A DNA stretch of 35,965 nt from Christensenella sp. UBA4263 (GTDB lineage Bacteria; Bacillota; Clostridia; Christensenellales; Aristaeellaceae): positions 1 to 35,965 of the forward strand of contig DGWH01000113.1 of assembly GCA_002395225.1 (NCBI GenBank), in the 5' to 3' direction. This document shows, piece after piece, positions 24,673-32,328 of the stretch. The stretch's first letter is position 1. Each line of letters begins with the position of its first letter. The position numbers and the translations under genes are program-made. The notes beneath the pieces were generated by a model. The model ran no database searches. It was not told where the DNA came from and saw nothing but the letters and a program-made list of their open reading frames with translations.

Positions 24673-26280
24673 TCATTGATCCTCTTTCATAGCAGCTCTT
24701 TCCTGAGCTTTTACCGCGATCTTTTTCATGATGATCCAGTAGTTTTTCATATGGCGGTCCTGTGTCCGCTGAATAATGGGGGCGTAATCGGCGGAATCGA
24801 GCATCCAGTCAGGCAGCAGGAGCCCTTCGTCAATGCAGACACGGACTTCCTGAATCTGTTCGGCGCTGGTATTCGGACTGACCACCAATTCCTCAAAGAC
24901 GCGGTGCGCCAGGTTTTCATAGGCATCGTGGATATAGTTCTTCTCTTCCATCAGGAAGCGGATATCGGAGATGCGGGCCGGACTGTTTTTGGACAGATAG
25001 ACGGGGGGATCCGTGGAATTGCGCACATAGATGTAGTAAAGGGTCGCCAGGGGTTTTCCCTCACTTTTGCGGAGGATTCGGCCGAGCCGCTGAATCCGCT
25101 GACGGGAGGTAGAGGTGCTGGCCATGACAATTCCGATGGAGGCATCCGGCACATCCAGACCCTCGTCCAGAGCGTGACAGCAGACGATAATGTGAATTTC
25201 ACCCTCCCGGAAGGCGCTCAGAATCCGGGCACGCTGCTCCCGGTCGATTTTGGAGTGGTAACACTGAACGGAGGAACCATAGAATTTCTGAAATCGTTCG
25301 GTCAGTTTTTCCGCCTGGTCGATCCGTTCACAGAACACGAGAATGCGGGAACTGAGCGGCATGCGCCGGCAAAGATCCAGGGCACAGGTGGTGCGTGCCT
25401 CGGCCATCCGCGTAATGCCGGCACGGATGAAAATGTTGTTGAGATACTGATCGGCGCTTTCGTATCCTTCGCCCTTGCGTGTGATGAGATTCCGCAGGAA
25501 CTGATGGATTCTGGGAGGATCCATGGAGGAGAGCTCCGGATACAGGTCCACCAGATTCAGCCAGAGATTTCGGATAATACGAGAGACGCGCTGATATTCG
25601 GCATTTTCCTCGGGGGTAAAGGTGACGCCGACCTGGAGCAGGGCAAAGGGCGTAATGTTCTTATCGTGCAGTGCCTCATGAAAACTGTATTCATAAATCT
25701 GCGGTCCCAGGGCAGGGACGAGGACGGATTCAAAATTCACGTTCTGCGGGGTAGCCGAGAGCCCGATGGTGTAAAGGCGTCCGCCGAGATCCGGATTTTC
25801 ACGGATAAAGTCGAAGACTTTCCGGTTCTCCTCACTGCCGTAGTGGTGGCATTCATCGGCAATCAGCAGAACCCGGCTGCCGGCCTTAAGCGCATGGTGG
25901 GCGTGTCTGGCCAGGGAATAGCGGGCGGAGTTGATAACATAAACCATGAACCGGCAGTCAGGGCTGCTCTTGACCTCGCCGTAATAATACCCGAGAGATT
26001 TTGAGCCGTGGGTGAGCTTTGGGAACCAGCGGCGCAGAACCGTTCCCCACTGAAGGGCCAGCGGAATGGTGGGGACGATGATCATGACGCGAAGCGGGAG
26101 CTCTTCATATGGAACCGGCGTGTCCGTTTCCCGGCTCATGTCATCCAGAACTGACTGAATACAGGCCATGGCAAAAACGGTCTTTCCGGCACCGGTGATC
26201 ACATTGATAATCCCCCGATGATTGTTTTCCTTCCAGACTGTAAGACATTCCTTTTGCCATCTGTACAGTTCTACCGCCAT
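24673..26280 (-). CDS. SF2 DEAD/DEAH-box-type helicase
   Basis: The 535-residue protein is a two-lobed superfamily 2 helicase: an aromatic YRWQKECLTVW motif (6-16), Walker A TGAGKT (29-34), DECHH as motif II (142-146), SATP (175-178), LDEGLDVPD as motif V (371-379) and QRIQRLGRILR as motif VI (394-404). A 135-residue C-terminal part follows with no recognised domain. The order and the DECHH box are nearest to XPB/ERCC3-like and phage-defence helicases. The start is ATG 26280 behind AGAAGGTG. It faces sbcC tail-to-tail and is divergent from the ATPase operon, so a shared job with that operon is suggested by place. The substrate is not known. Confidence 0.85.
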   Translation of the reverse strand: MAVELYRWQKECLTVWKENNHRGIINVITGAGKTVFAMACIQSVLDDMSRETDTPVPYEELPLRVMIIVPTIPLALQWGTVLRRWFPKLTHGSKSLGYYYGEVKSSPDCRFMVYVINSARYSLARHAHHALKAGSRVLLIADECHHYGSEENRKVFDFIRENPDLGGRLYTIGLSATPQNVNFESVLVPALGPQIYEYSFHEALHDKNITPFALLQVGVTFTPEENAEYQRVSRIIRNLWLNLVDLYPELSSMDPPRIHQFLRNLITRKGEGYESADQYLNNIFIRAGITRMAEARTTCALDLCRRMPLSSRILVFCERIDQAEKLTERFQKFYGSSVQCYHSKIDREQRARILSAFREGEIHIIVCCHALDEGLDVPDASIGIVMASTSTSRQRIQRLGRILRKSEGKPLATLYYIYVRNSTDPPVYLSKNSPARISDIRFLMEEKNYIHDAYENLAHRVFEELVVSPNTSAEQIQEVRVCIDEGLLLPDWMLDSADYAPIIQRTQDRHMKNYWIIMKKIAVKAQERAAMKEDQ

Positions 26281-26637
26281 ATTGCACCTTCTCTGCCGCT
26301 TAATCGATTGTTTATACGGGCAGTTTATCACAGGAAACCGGAAAAGGAAAGCATTTTGAGAAGATTGTCAGCGGAACGATCTCCCTTGCTCGCCGCCTGC
26401 AGCTTCCTGATATGAGGCTCAAAAAATTCTTGAGAACACAGTTGGAGAGAAGACTCTTGCGTGTGTTGTTCTACCCTTTTTCGAAATAATGCTGAAATGT
26501 GCCTGAAAATAAGGGAATCCGTGAGCTTTCTGGCAGATTGGCAGAGAAAGTGGGGCTTTCTCAGTTGCAATGTATGCGTCTATCCGATATAATATATTTG
26601 GTTTTTTGAACTGAGTAAATAAGACAGGAGTATCACT
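26281..26637. other. divergent control region of helicase and ATPase operon
   Basis: No gene is supported here. On the plus strand TTGCAA (26565-26570), a 17-bp spacer and perfect TATAAT (26588-26593) make the promoter of the ATPase operon. Just left of it GAGAAAG (26544-26550) and CTTTCTC (26556-26562) form a perfect inverted repeat around TGGGG, placed where an activator or repressor would bind. On the minus strand TGATAAACT near 26325 could be the helicase -10, without a clear -35. The middle part, about 26340-26540, has no feature I can name. Confidence 0.6.
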
Positions 26638-27429
26638 ATGGATTATGAAGTATTGCTGAAAAGCATGCAGGAACTGATTAAAAAGACGAAGGATCTTCAG
26701 GACTCACAGAAGAAGTCCCTGACCACCATTGGAAAAGACGCGGAGAACGGCGATCTGAAAGCACTGGCCAAGGATCTGGGCAGCTATGCCGACAAACTGA
26801 ATTCTCTCACCGAGATCAATGCCTCACTGCAGAAAATGGTCAGTGAGTTTGACGGCGAGGCTTATATGACCGAGGGTGGGTATTCGGATCAGATGCTTGA
26901 GTACTGCAAGAAGGAAAATGTCGACGTCATCGGACAGGCTCCGAACTTTGAGATGTTCCCGTTCAAGGTGAAAGTGGTTCCTGCCGAGCAGGCGGTCTAT
27001 CTCAACAATAAGAAAGTCAACTGCCTGCGCCCGAAGAAAATGGTGGCACTTGTCCGTGAGTCACAGGACAAGCTGAGCAAGGCCAATTTCAATGCGGAAG
27101 CGTTCGGCAAAGAGCTGATGGCCGCCTATGATCTGCTGGTAATCAAGAAGAAGAAGGACCCGGAAAAAGGACCGGATATGCCGCTTAAGGAGATTCACAG
27201 CCTCATGGCACCCATGAGCCGCCTGAAGAAGATCTATGATCTCAACAGCTTTGCCTATGATCTCTCCCGCTTTATGGAAGAGGATGCCAAGAACCCGATC
27301 TACCTGGGCGATGATCACCGCAGAATGCAGCCCGGTCCCAGCCGTGAGGCAAAGTACTGCATCCGTCTGCTGGATTCCAAGGGCAAGGAGAGCTATCAGT
27401 ATTCCATTCGTTTCTATAAGGAAGACTGA
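26638..27429 (+). CDS. coiled-coil protein of the ATPase operon, unknown function
   Basis: I do not recognise a family. The 263-residue protein starts with a predicted coiled coil (about 5-70, rich in K, L, D and E). A mixed globular middle follows (about 85-170, with APNFEMFPFKVKVVP), then a helical part (about 130-220) and a short beta-like end (CIRLLDSKGKESYQYSIRFYKE). There is no signal peptide or membrane segment. AGGAG precedes ATG 26638. It is first in an operon with two P-loop ATPases, 42 bases before the next gene. It could be a structural or DNA-binding partner that the ATPases load or remodel; that is inference from position. Confidence 0.8.
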   Translation: MDYEVLLKSMQELIKKTKDLQDSQKKSLTTIGKDAENGDLKALAKDLGSYADKLNSLTEINASLQKMVSEFDGEAYMTEGGYSDQMLEYCKKENVDVIGQAPNFEMFPFKVKVVPAEQAVYLNNKKVNCLRPKKMVALVRESQDKLSKANFNAEAFGKELMAAYDLLVIKKKKDPEKGPDMPLKEIHSLMAPMSRLKKIYDLNSFAYDLSRFMEEDAKNPIYLGDDHRRMQPGPSREAKYCIRLLDSKGKESYQYSIRFYKED

Positions 27430-27471
27430 TCAAAGACAGCGGAAAATACTGAAAATCGGAGATAAAGCATA

Positions 27472-28737
27472 ATGGAAACAGGGGTTGACCAGGAGGTTCT
27501 GGGAAACGAGAATCTCCAGAACCTGATTAATGGATTTGCGCCGGATGCGGCAACCTGTCTGGCTCTGTCGGAAGGTGTTCAGTTCCTGTCGGATTTCTGG
27601 TCCAGGCATTATCTGGATCAGTATATCCGGGAGGGCGGCAGCAAAATTAAGTTTGTCACCGGGCGGACCGGCTGCGGAAAGACACACTTTCTGCGCGTGA
27701 TGGAGGGAAAGGCCCGGGAAAAAGGCTATAAGGTTGTTTCGATTTCTGCGGCGAAAACATGGCTGCATGATTTTTCAATCATCTATCTGGAAGTGCTGAG
27801 GCAGGTTTCCATCATGGATGTCCTTCGGTCCTGTGCGAATTCGGTTGTCCGGAACATGGGCTATGATCCCGCCGAGATTCCGGAGGGAATGACGTTCATT
27901 GACTATCTTTCCCAGCAGGGGATGGCGGATGCCATCCAGCGCCGTGAACTTCGTGTGCAGCTCAAAACCATGTTTCTTGACAATCCGCTTCTGGACAATA
28001 ACTTTGCCCTGAGCTGTTCGCTGATTACCGGCGGCATTCTCGGCCATCCCGTGCTTGAGGATGCCAACCGGGATCTGCTTCTCGGGTATCTGCACGGGGA
28101 ACCCGGCATTAAAACCGCCCTGCTGCGTTCGCTGGGACTTTCGCCGGACAAGCTGAACAAGTACAACGCGCGTCATATGCTGCGCTCGCTCTCGGAGGTC
28201 ATCCGGCTTGGCGGGAGCCCGGGACTGGTGGTGACGGTGGATCAGATGGATGTGATGCTGAACCGTTCCGGCATGCAGGAACTGCATTATTCGGCGGTCC
28301 GCCGGCAGGATACCTATGAGAGCATCCGTCTGCTGATTGATGACATCGACACCATGCACAATGTCATGTTTATCTTTGCCTTTGACCGGGATCTGCTGGA
28401 TACACCCAAGGTCGGAATCATGTCGTACTCCGCCCTGATGATGCGGATTCAGAATGAGATTCTGTCCGAGCGGTTCAACTGCTTTGCGGACATTGCCAAC
28501 CTGGATGATCTGGCCAGACAGCAGTACGATGTGCAGACGGTCCTTAAAATGGCCGATAAGCTCAGAAACTATCTGGAACAGCATCAGTGCCAGGGGCGCT
28601 CCGTGACCGGCGAGGATGCGGAGAAGCTGATTCATCAGGCCGGATCCGGAACCGTCGGACTGGCGCGGCTGGTGAACCGGGCAGTCATTGAGGGCATCCC
28701 GGAGGAAAAGATTGAGGAGGTGAATGCAGATGCCTGA
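27472..28737 (+). CDS. P-loop ATPase of the helicase/ATPase cluster
   Basis: The 421-residue protein has a clear Walker A GRTGCGKTH (64-72). A Walker B-like strand GLVVTVDQMD (251-260) has Gln where a catalytic Glu would often stand. A later segment DDIDTMHNVMFIFAFDRDLL (290-309) resembles the sensor region of AAA+/STAND-type ATPases. It looks like a distant relative of the BrxC/BrxD ATPases, not a close one. The C-terminal part (about 345-410) is helical, like an AAA+ lid. GGAG precedes ATG 27472, and the stop overlaps the next gene by eight bases, so both ATPases are made together and may form one complex. Confidence 0.8.
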   Translation: METGVDQEVLGNENLQNLINGFAPDAATCLALSEGVQFLSDFWSRHYLDQYIREGGSKIKFVTGRTGCGKTHFLRVMEGKAREKGYKVVSISAAKTWLHDFSIIYLEVLRQVSIMDVLRSCANSVVRNMGYDPAEIPEGMTFIDYLSQQGMADAIQRRELRVQLKTMFLDNPLLDNNFALSCSLITGGILGHPVLEDANRDLLLGYLHGEPGIKTALLRSLGLSPDKLNKYNARHMLRSLSEVIRLGGSPGLVVTVDQMDVMLNRSGMQELHYSAVRRQDTYESIRLLIDDIDTMHNVMFIFAFDRDLLDTPKVGIMSYSALMMRIQNEILSERFNCFADIANLDDLARQQYDVQTVLKMADKLRNYLEQHQCQGRSVTGEDAEKLIHQAGSGTVGLARLVNRAVIEGIPEEKIEEVNADA

Positions 28738-29932
28738 TATGAATGCCATGCGGATCATTGAGGCACTGCGTTCCGGTGTTCCGTCAAGGGCTGTCGGAAA
28801 ATACTTTGCCGAAGCCCGTCCCAAGCTCATCCGGCGGATTTCCGATGCACTGGATGAGGTGGCCATCAACGGAAAGTCAGATTCGTTTCTCTATACCGGC
28901 AAATACGGCGAGGGAAAAACGCATCTGCTGAACACGGCCATGACCATGGCGCAGGAAAATGACATGGTGGTTTCCTACATGCCCATCAGCAAGGAAGCGC
29001 CATTTGACAAGCTGCCGGTCATTTACCGCAACATTGTCCAGAATACCTATCTTCCCAAGCATGAGCAGCCGGGCTTCCTTCACAAGCTGTGGGGCATCGG
29101 GGCCAGCAGCCCGCTGGCATCCGAAATGCTGCTGTATGCTGCCAAGGAGCTGGAAACGGATAAACTGTATTATCTCTTCCAGTGCTTCCTGAAGACGGAT
29201 GATCAGGAGGAGCAGTTCAGGCTGCAGGCAGATCTGGAGGGGGATTTCATCAGTCCGCCCGATCTGAAGCGGATTTACCGGCGTATTGCCGGAAAGGCGG
29301 CCAAGATGAATGTGCCGTTCAGCAAGACCAAGCACTGCATGGACTACTTCAGCTTCCTCTCAAGGCTGTTCACGGCCATGGGATATAACGGCTGGGTTAT
29401 CCTGATTGACGAGGTGGAACTGATCGGCCGCACCGGGAAAAAGGCGCGTCAGAATGCCTACCGGAACATGTACCGTTTCCTGAAACCCACCTCACTTCAT
29501 GCCACGTATACGATGTTTGCGGTCAGTTCCATGTATCAGGATGACGTTATCGAGAAGAAGCATGAGTATGAAAACCTTGAGGCGATCTTCCCGAATGACA
29601 TGGAGCCGGGCAAAACGGTTCTGGATGCGATTGTTTCGGCAGAGCAGCTGAATCCGCTGACCCGGGATGAGATCTCGGAGGTCATCAGCCGGATCATCGA
29701 CTTCCATGCCAAGGCCTACGACTGGAAACCGGATCTGGATGTCGGGAAAGTCGTTGAGGTGGCGCAGGAGGGCGGCTCACTGCTTCGCACCAAACTGCGC
29801 AGTGCCATTGAGTATCTTGATCAGAAATACCTGTACGGCGACGGCGGACATGTGTCTGTCGGGGCGCTGGAGCAGGAAGATCTTTCGGCTGAAGAGGCGG
29901 ATGTTCCCTCTCTGGATGATCTGAACGATTAA
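28730..29932 (+). CDS. BrxC/BrxD-type ATP-binding protein (DUF2791-like)
   Basis: The 400-residue protein opens with RIIEALRSGVPSRAVGKYF, the conserved N-terminal element of BrxD/DUF2791 proteins. Walker A GKYGEGKTH (57-65) and Walker B WVILIDEVE (222-230) are intact. The family occurs in BREX type 2 together with a helicase (BrxHI), and also outside BREX. No PglX methylase or PglZ phosphatase is present in this window. ATG 28730 is preferred to ATG 28724 because the spacing to GAGGAGG is normal. It is the last gene of the operon, closed by a terminator at 29945. DNA substrate and partners are unknown. Confidence 0.82.
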   Translation: MPDMNAMRIIEALRSGVPSRAVGKYFAEARPKLIRRISDALDEVAINGKSDSFLYTGKYGEGKTHLLNTAMTMAQENDMVVSYMPISKEAPFDKLPVIYRNIVQNTYLPKHEQPGFLHKLWGIGASSPLASEMLLYAAKELETDKLYYLFQCFLKTDDQEEQFRLQADLEGDFISPPDLKRIYRRIAGKAAKMNVPFSKTKHCMDYFSFLSRLFTAMGYNGWVILIDEVELIGRTGKKARQNAYRNMYRFLKPTSLHATYTMFAVSSMYQDDVIEKKHEYENLEAIFPNDMEPGKTVLDAIVSAEQLNPLTRDEISEVISRIIDFHAKAYDWKPDLDVGKVVEVAQEGGSLLRTKLRSAIEYLDQKYLYGDGGHVSVGALEQEDLSAEEADVPSLDDLND

Positions 29933-29944
29933 GGAACAGATAAA

Positions 29945-29995
29945 CATCCCCGGACGCATATCTGCTGTTCAGGATGCGTCGTGGGGATGCTTTTT
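29945..29995 (+). terminator. terminator of the ATPase operon
   Basis: CATCCCC with GACGCAT pairs with ATGCGTC and GGGGATG across a 14-base loop, with a one-base break, followed by CTTTTT. Confidence 0.85.
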
Positions 29996-29999
29996 GGGG

Positions 30000-30599
30000 T
30001 TATGAAAGGAAAGAAAGCTGCGGGGTGGACCAACGCAGGTCGGTGAGACAGGCGGTGAGCAGCGGCTCTGCGGTTTTCTCCGGATTGAGCCAGTCCTGAT
30101 GAACCGCCGGATTCAGAATCACGGGCATACGCGGGTGAATTTCGGAAAAGTCGGGGGCTGCCTCCCGGGTCAGGATGACAAAGTCACCAAACCGGTTTCC
30201 TGGTGTCAGCCTGTACAGGCCGGCGAAAAACATCAGCGGCAGCTGCGGCGATTCAAACTGATACGGAATCCGCTCTTTTCCTGCGTGTTTCCATTCGGTA
30301 TACGCGCTGGCGGGAATCAGGCACCGCCTCTCCTTCAGGAGAGGGCTGAACAGTGGTTTTTCCCGGAGCGACTCAGACCGGGCGTTAATGACCAGGTGAT
30401 CCCCGGCTTTCATGCCAAAGCGCATCATGAAATAACCCTGCCCGCCTTTCCTGTCCCGGCAGCGTACAGGTGCCAGCTGGGTGGGGGAGATGGATTCCCC
30501 GGGCGGAGAGGGGAGAAGCGGACCGTACCGGCGGCGGACCTCCTCTGAAATGGACTGATTATCATGTTCTTGCAGCCGGATGAAATAATGTGCACACAT
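30000..30599 (-). CDS. SRAP domain protein (HMCES/YedK family)
   Basis: SRAP proteins bond covalently to abasic sites in single-stranded DNA and shield them. The 199-residue protein keeps all active residues: C2 (MCAHY; the Met must be removed), N72 (INARSES), E102 (YTEWK) and H155 (EIHPRMPVIL). Length fits the family. AAGGAG precedes ATG 30599. It converges on the ATPase operon, and the window also encodes the glycosylases that make its target lesion. The family is certain. Confidence 0.95.
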   Translation of the reverse strand: MCAHYFIRLQEHDNQSISEEVRRRYGPLLPSPPGESISPTQLAPVRCRDRKGGQGYFMMRFGMKAGDHLVINARSESLREKPLFSPLLKERRCLIPASAYTEWKHAGKERIPYQFESPQLPLMFFAGLYRLTPGNRFGDFVILTREAAPDFSEIHPRMPVILNPAVHQDWLNPEKTAEPLLTACLTDLRWSTPQLSFLS

Positions 30600-30628
30600 G
30601 CTGAACGCTCCTTGTTTCTCTCCATCCT

Positions 30629-30657
30629 ATTTTACTCCAGGTTCACACGGAACGCAA
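30629..30657 (-). promoter_or_regulatory. promoter of the SRAP gene
   Basis: On the minus strand TTGCGT (30657-30652), a 17-bp spacer and TAAAAT (30634-30629) lie 30 bases before the start. No LexA box was seen. Confidence 0.6.
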
Positions 30658-30665
30658 TAAAACGA

Positions 30666-30747
30666 CAGGACACATTTGGTCCTGCCGGAGACGGCAAAAA
30701 TAAAGATGCGGGATAAAAGCCGTGCCCGTATTCGTTTTACATACGGG
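30666..30747. other. two inverted repeats between SRAP and DUF3048 genes
   Basis: CAGGAC/GTCCTG (30666-30684) is followed at once by CCG/CGG, and CCCGTAT/ATACGGG (30725-30747) lies 40 bases further. Neither has a T run. They lie outside both promoters of this divergent region. Use unknown. Confidence 0.4.
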
Positions 30748-30816
30748 GAGTTAAACCCGGAATAAAGAAAAACCTGCACTAAAATCGGGTTTTCCGGAAA
30801 AAGATTCAAAAAACGA

Positions 30817-30845
30817 TTGACGAAGCACAAAAGAATCCTTAATAT
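30817..30845 (+). promoter_or_regulatory. promoter of the DUF3048 gene
   Basis: TTGACG (30817-30822), a 17-bp spacer and TAATAT (30840-30845) are seen 50 bases before the TTG start. Confidence 0.65.
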
Positions 30846-30895
30846 TATAGGGAATGCGCTGAATGTCATTCGAACAGTTTTGGAGGTGTTTGATT

Positions 30896-32212
30896 TTGCA
30901 ATTTGGTAAAAAGCTCTGTCTGATTCTGATGGCCATGCTGCTTGTTGCTGTCTGCGCAAGCGCTGAAATGTATGTCGAGCTTCCGGCTCAGGGGCTGGGG
31001 GTTTCACAGAACATCACGGTGAACATGCCGGGCGAGAACCCGGATATCCCGGGAATCAACCCGCTGACCGGTGAGAACTGGGTTGGTCTTTATCATCCCA
31101 TTCTCGTCAGCACGGACAACCATCCTGAGGCTCTTCCTCATTGGGGAACTTCCTCTGCGGATATCCTCTATGAGTTCCCGATCCAGATGGACGGTTCCAC
31201 CCGTATGATCGCTCTTTACATGAGTGAGAAGCCGACCTATGCCGGTCCGGTTCGTTCCGGCCGTGTCATGATGGCGAAGCTCCGTGAAATGTGGAACGGC
31301 GCATGGGTATTCTATGGATGGCAGAGCAGTTTTGGCGCCGAGGCAAACCCGTTAGTCGACGTTGTTGACTTTACCACCATGCTGCATGAGGATGCCCGTC
31401 AGAAGGGCCGCTGGGTGTTCCCGTATGTTGAGGGTATGGAAAAGAACTACAGTTCCTTCTTCCATCGCGAGACTGACGGAAACCACAAGAACCCGCACAA
31501 CGTGCAGGTTGACCTGCGTATGGTAGAAAACCTCTTCGGCAATGCAGAGCCGCAGAAGCATCCGTTCAAATTCTCACCGGTAGGCCTGACCTATGGTGCA
31601 GATGTTTCCGGAATCACGGTCAACTACAAGACCACGAATCCCGCTTATGTCACCGGTTTTGAATTCAATCCTATGACAGGCAACTATACCCGTTTCGCCA
31701 ATGGTGCTGAATACTATGATGCACTGAACGGTGTTACCTGTGAGTTCGCCAACGTCATTATCGTCCGTACATCCATTACCAGCCAGACCAATAACGCCAG
31801 CCGTGTCATGATCCAGACTTACGGTCAGGGTCCCTGCGAGATCTTCCAGAACGGCAAGTACGTCCGCGGCACCTGGGTGCAGTCGGATAACCCCCAGAAG
31901 GCAAACGAGTATAACTCCGTTACCTCCCGTATGATTTTCCTCGATCCCTATGGCAATGAGCTGGAGATGAAGGTCGGCAAGACTGCCATCCTGTTCATCA
32001 ATGTGGATCAACCGGTTGTTATCCGGACCAGCACCCAGATTACCGGTGCTCAGGTTGTTGGAACACCTGCTCCGACCGCCACGCCCATCCCGACCCGCGT
32101 TCCGAAGCCGACCCGTGCTCCGAAGCCGCAGGATCTCAATCAGGTGAACAACAGCAATTTCCTGAACATGACGGATGACGACGAGGAAGAGAAGAGCCTG
32201 TTCGGCAACTGA
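30896..32212 (+). CDS. secreted DUF3048 (YerB-like) protein
   Basis: The 438-residue protein starts at TTG 30896, seven bases behind GGAGG; the ATG at 30863 has no ribosome site. It has a signal peptide (FGKKLCLILMAMLLVAVCAS) cut after A23. The DUF3048 core shows STDNHPEALPHWGTSSADIL, then PVRSGRV and SFFHR. The C-terminal tail (about 390-420) is Pro/Thr/Arg-rich repeats (TPAPTATPIPTRVPKPTRAP), which may pass through the wall, and ends in an acidic patch. No lipobox cysteine is seen, so it is exported rather than a lipoprotein. Function of DUF3048 is unknown. Codons such as CGT are frequent, hinting at strong expression. Confidence 0.88.
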   Translation: MQFGKKLCLILMAMLLVAVCASAEMYVELPAQGLGVSQNITVNMPGENPDIPGINPLTGENWVGLYHPILVSTDNHPEALPHWGTSSADILYEFPIQMDGSTRMIALYMSEKPTYAGPVRSGRVMMAKLREMWNGAWVFYGWQSSFGAEANPLVDVVDFTTMLHEDARQKGRWVFPYVEGMEKNYSSFFHRETDGNHKNPHNVQVDLRMVENLFGNAEPQKHPFKFSPVGLTYGADVSGITVNYKTTNPAYVTGFEFNPMTGNYTRFANGAEYYDALNGVTCEFANVIIVRTSITSQTNNASRVMIQTYGQGPCEIFQNGKYVRGTWVQSDNPQKANEYNSVTSRMIFLDPYGNELEMKVGKTAILFINVDQPVVIRTSTQITGAQVVGTPAPTATPIPTRVPKPTRAPKPQDLNQVNNSNFLNMTDDDEEEKSLFGN

Positions 32213-32280
32213 TCGGTCCTCAGGTGAAATCAGTTCAGGTTCCTGCTTTGCGGGCAATACCTGAATCACTCAGAAATGAA

Positions 32281-32314
32281 ATGGCTTCACAGGAAACTGT
32301 GAAGCCATTTTTTT
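32281..32314 (+). terminator. terminator of the DUF3048 gene
   Basis: ATGGCTTCACAG, loop GAAA and CTGTGAAGCCAT (12 bp perfect) are followed by TTTTTTT. It may also serve the convergent GH3 gene. Confidence 0.93.
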
Positions 32315-32328
32315 GATTCCCGGTGCGG

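Noticed and set aside
24247..26004. 585-codon open frame on the plus strand across the end of sbcC and the helicase
   Set aside because: It crosses the sbcDC terminator and runs antisense to complete helicase motifs. Its translation has no recognisable domain.
26328..26570. An 80-codon open frame on the minus strand upstream of the helicase
   Set aside because: It has no ribosome site or family likeness, and it overlaps the ATPase promoter region and its inverted repeat.
24673..29932. A BREX locus
   Set aside because: A BrxD-type ATPase and a helicase are present, but no PglX, PglZ, BrxA, BrxB or BrxL is found in the window, so the name is not supported.
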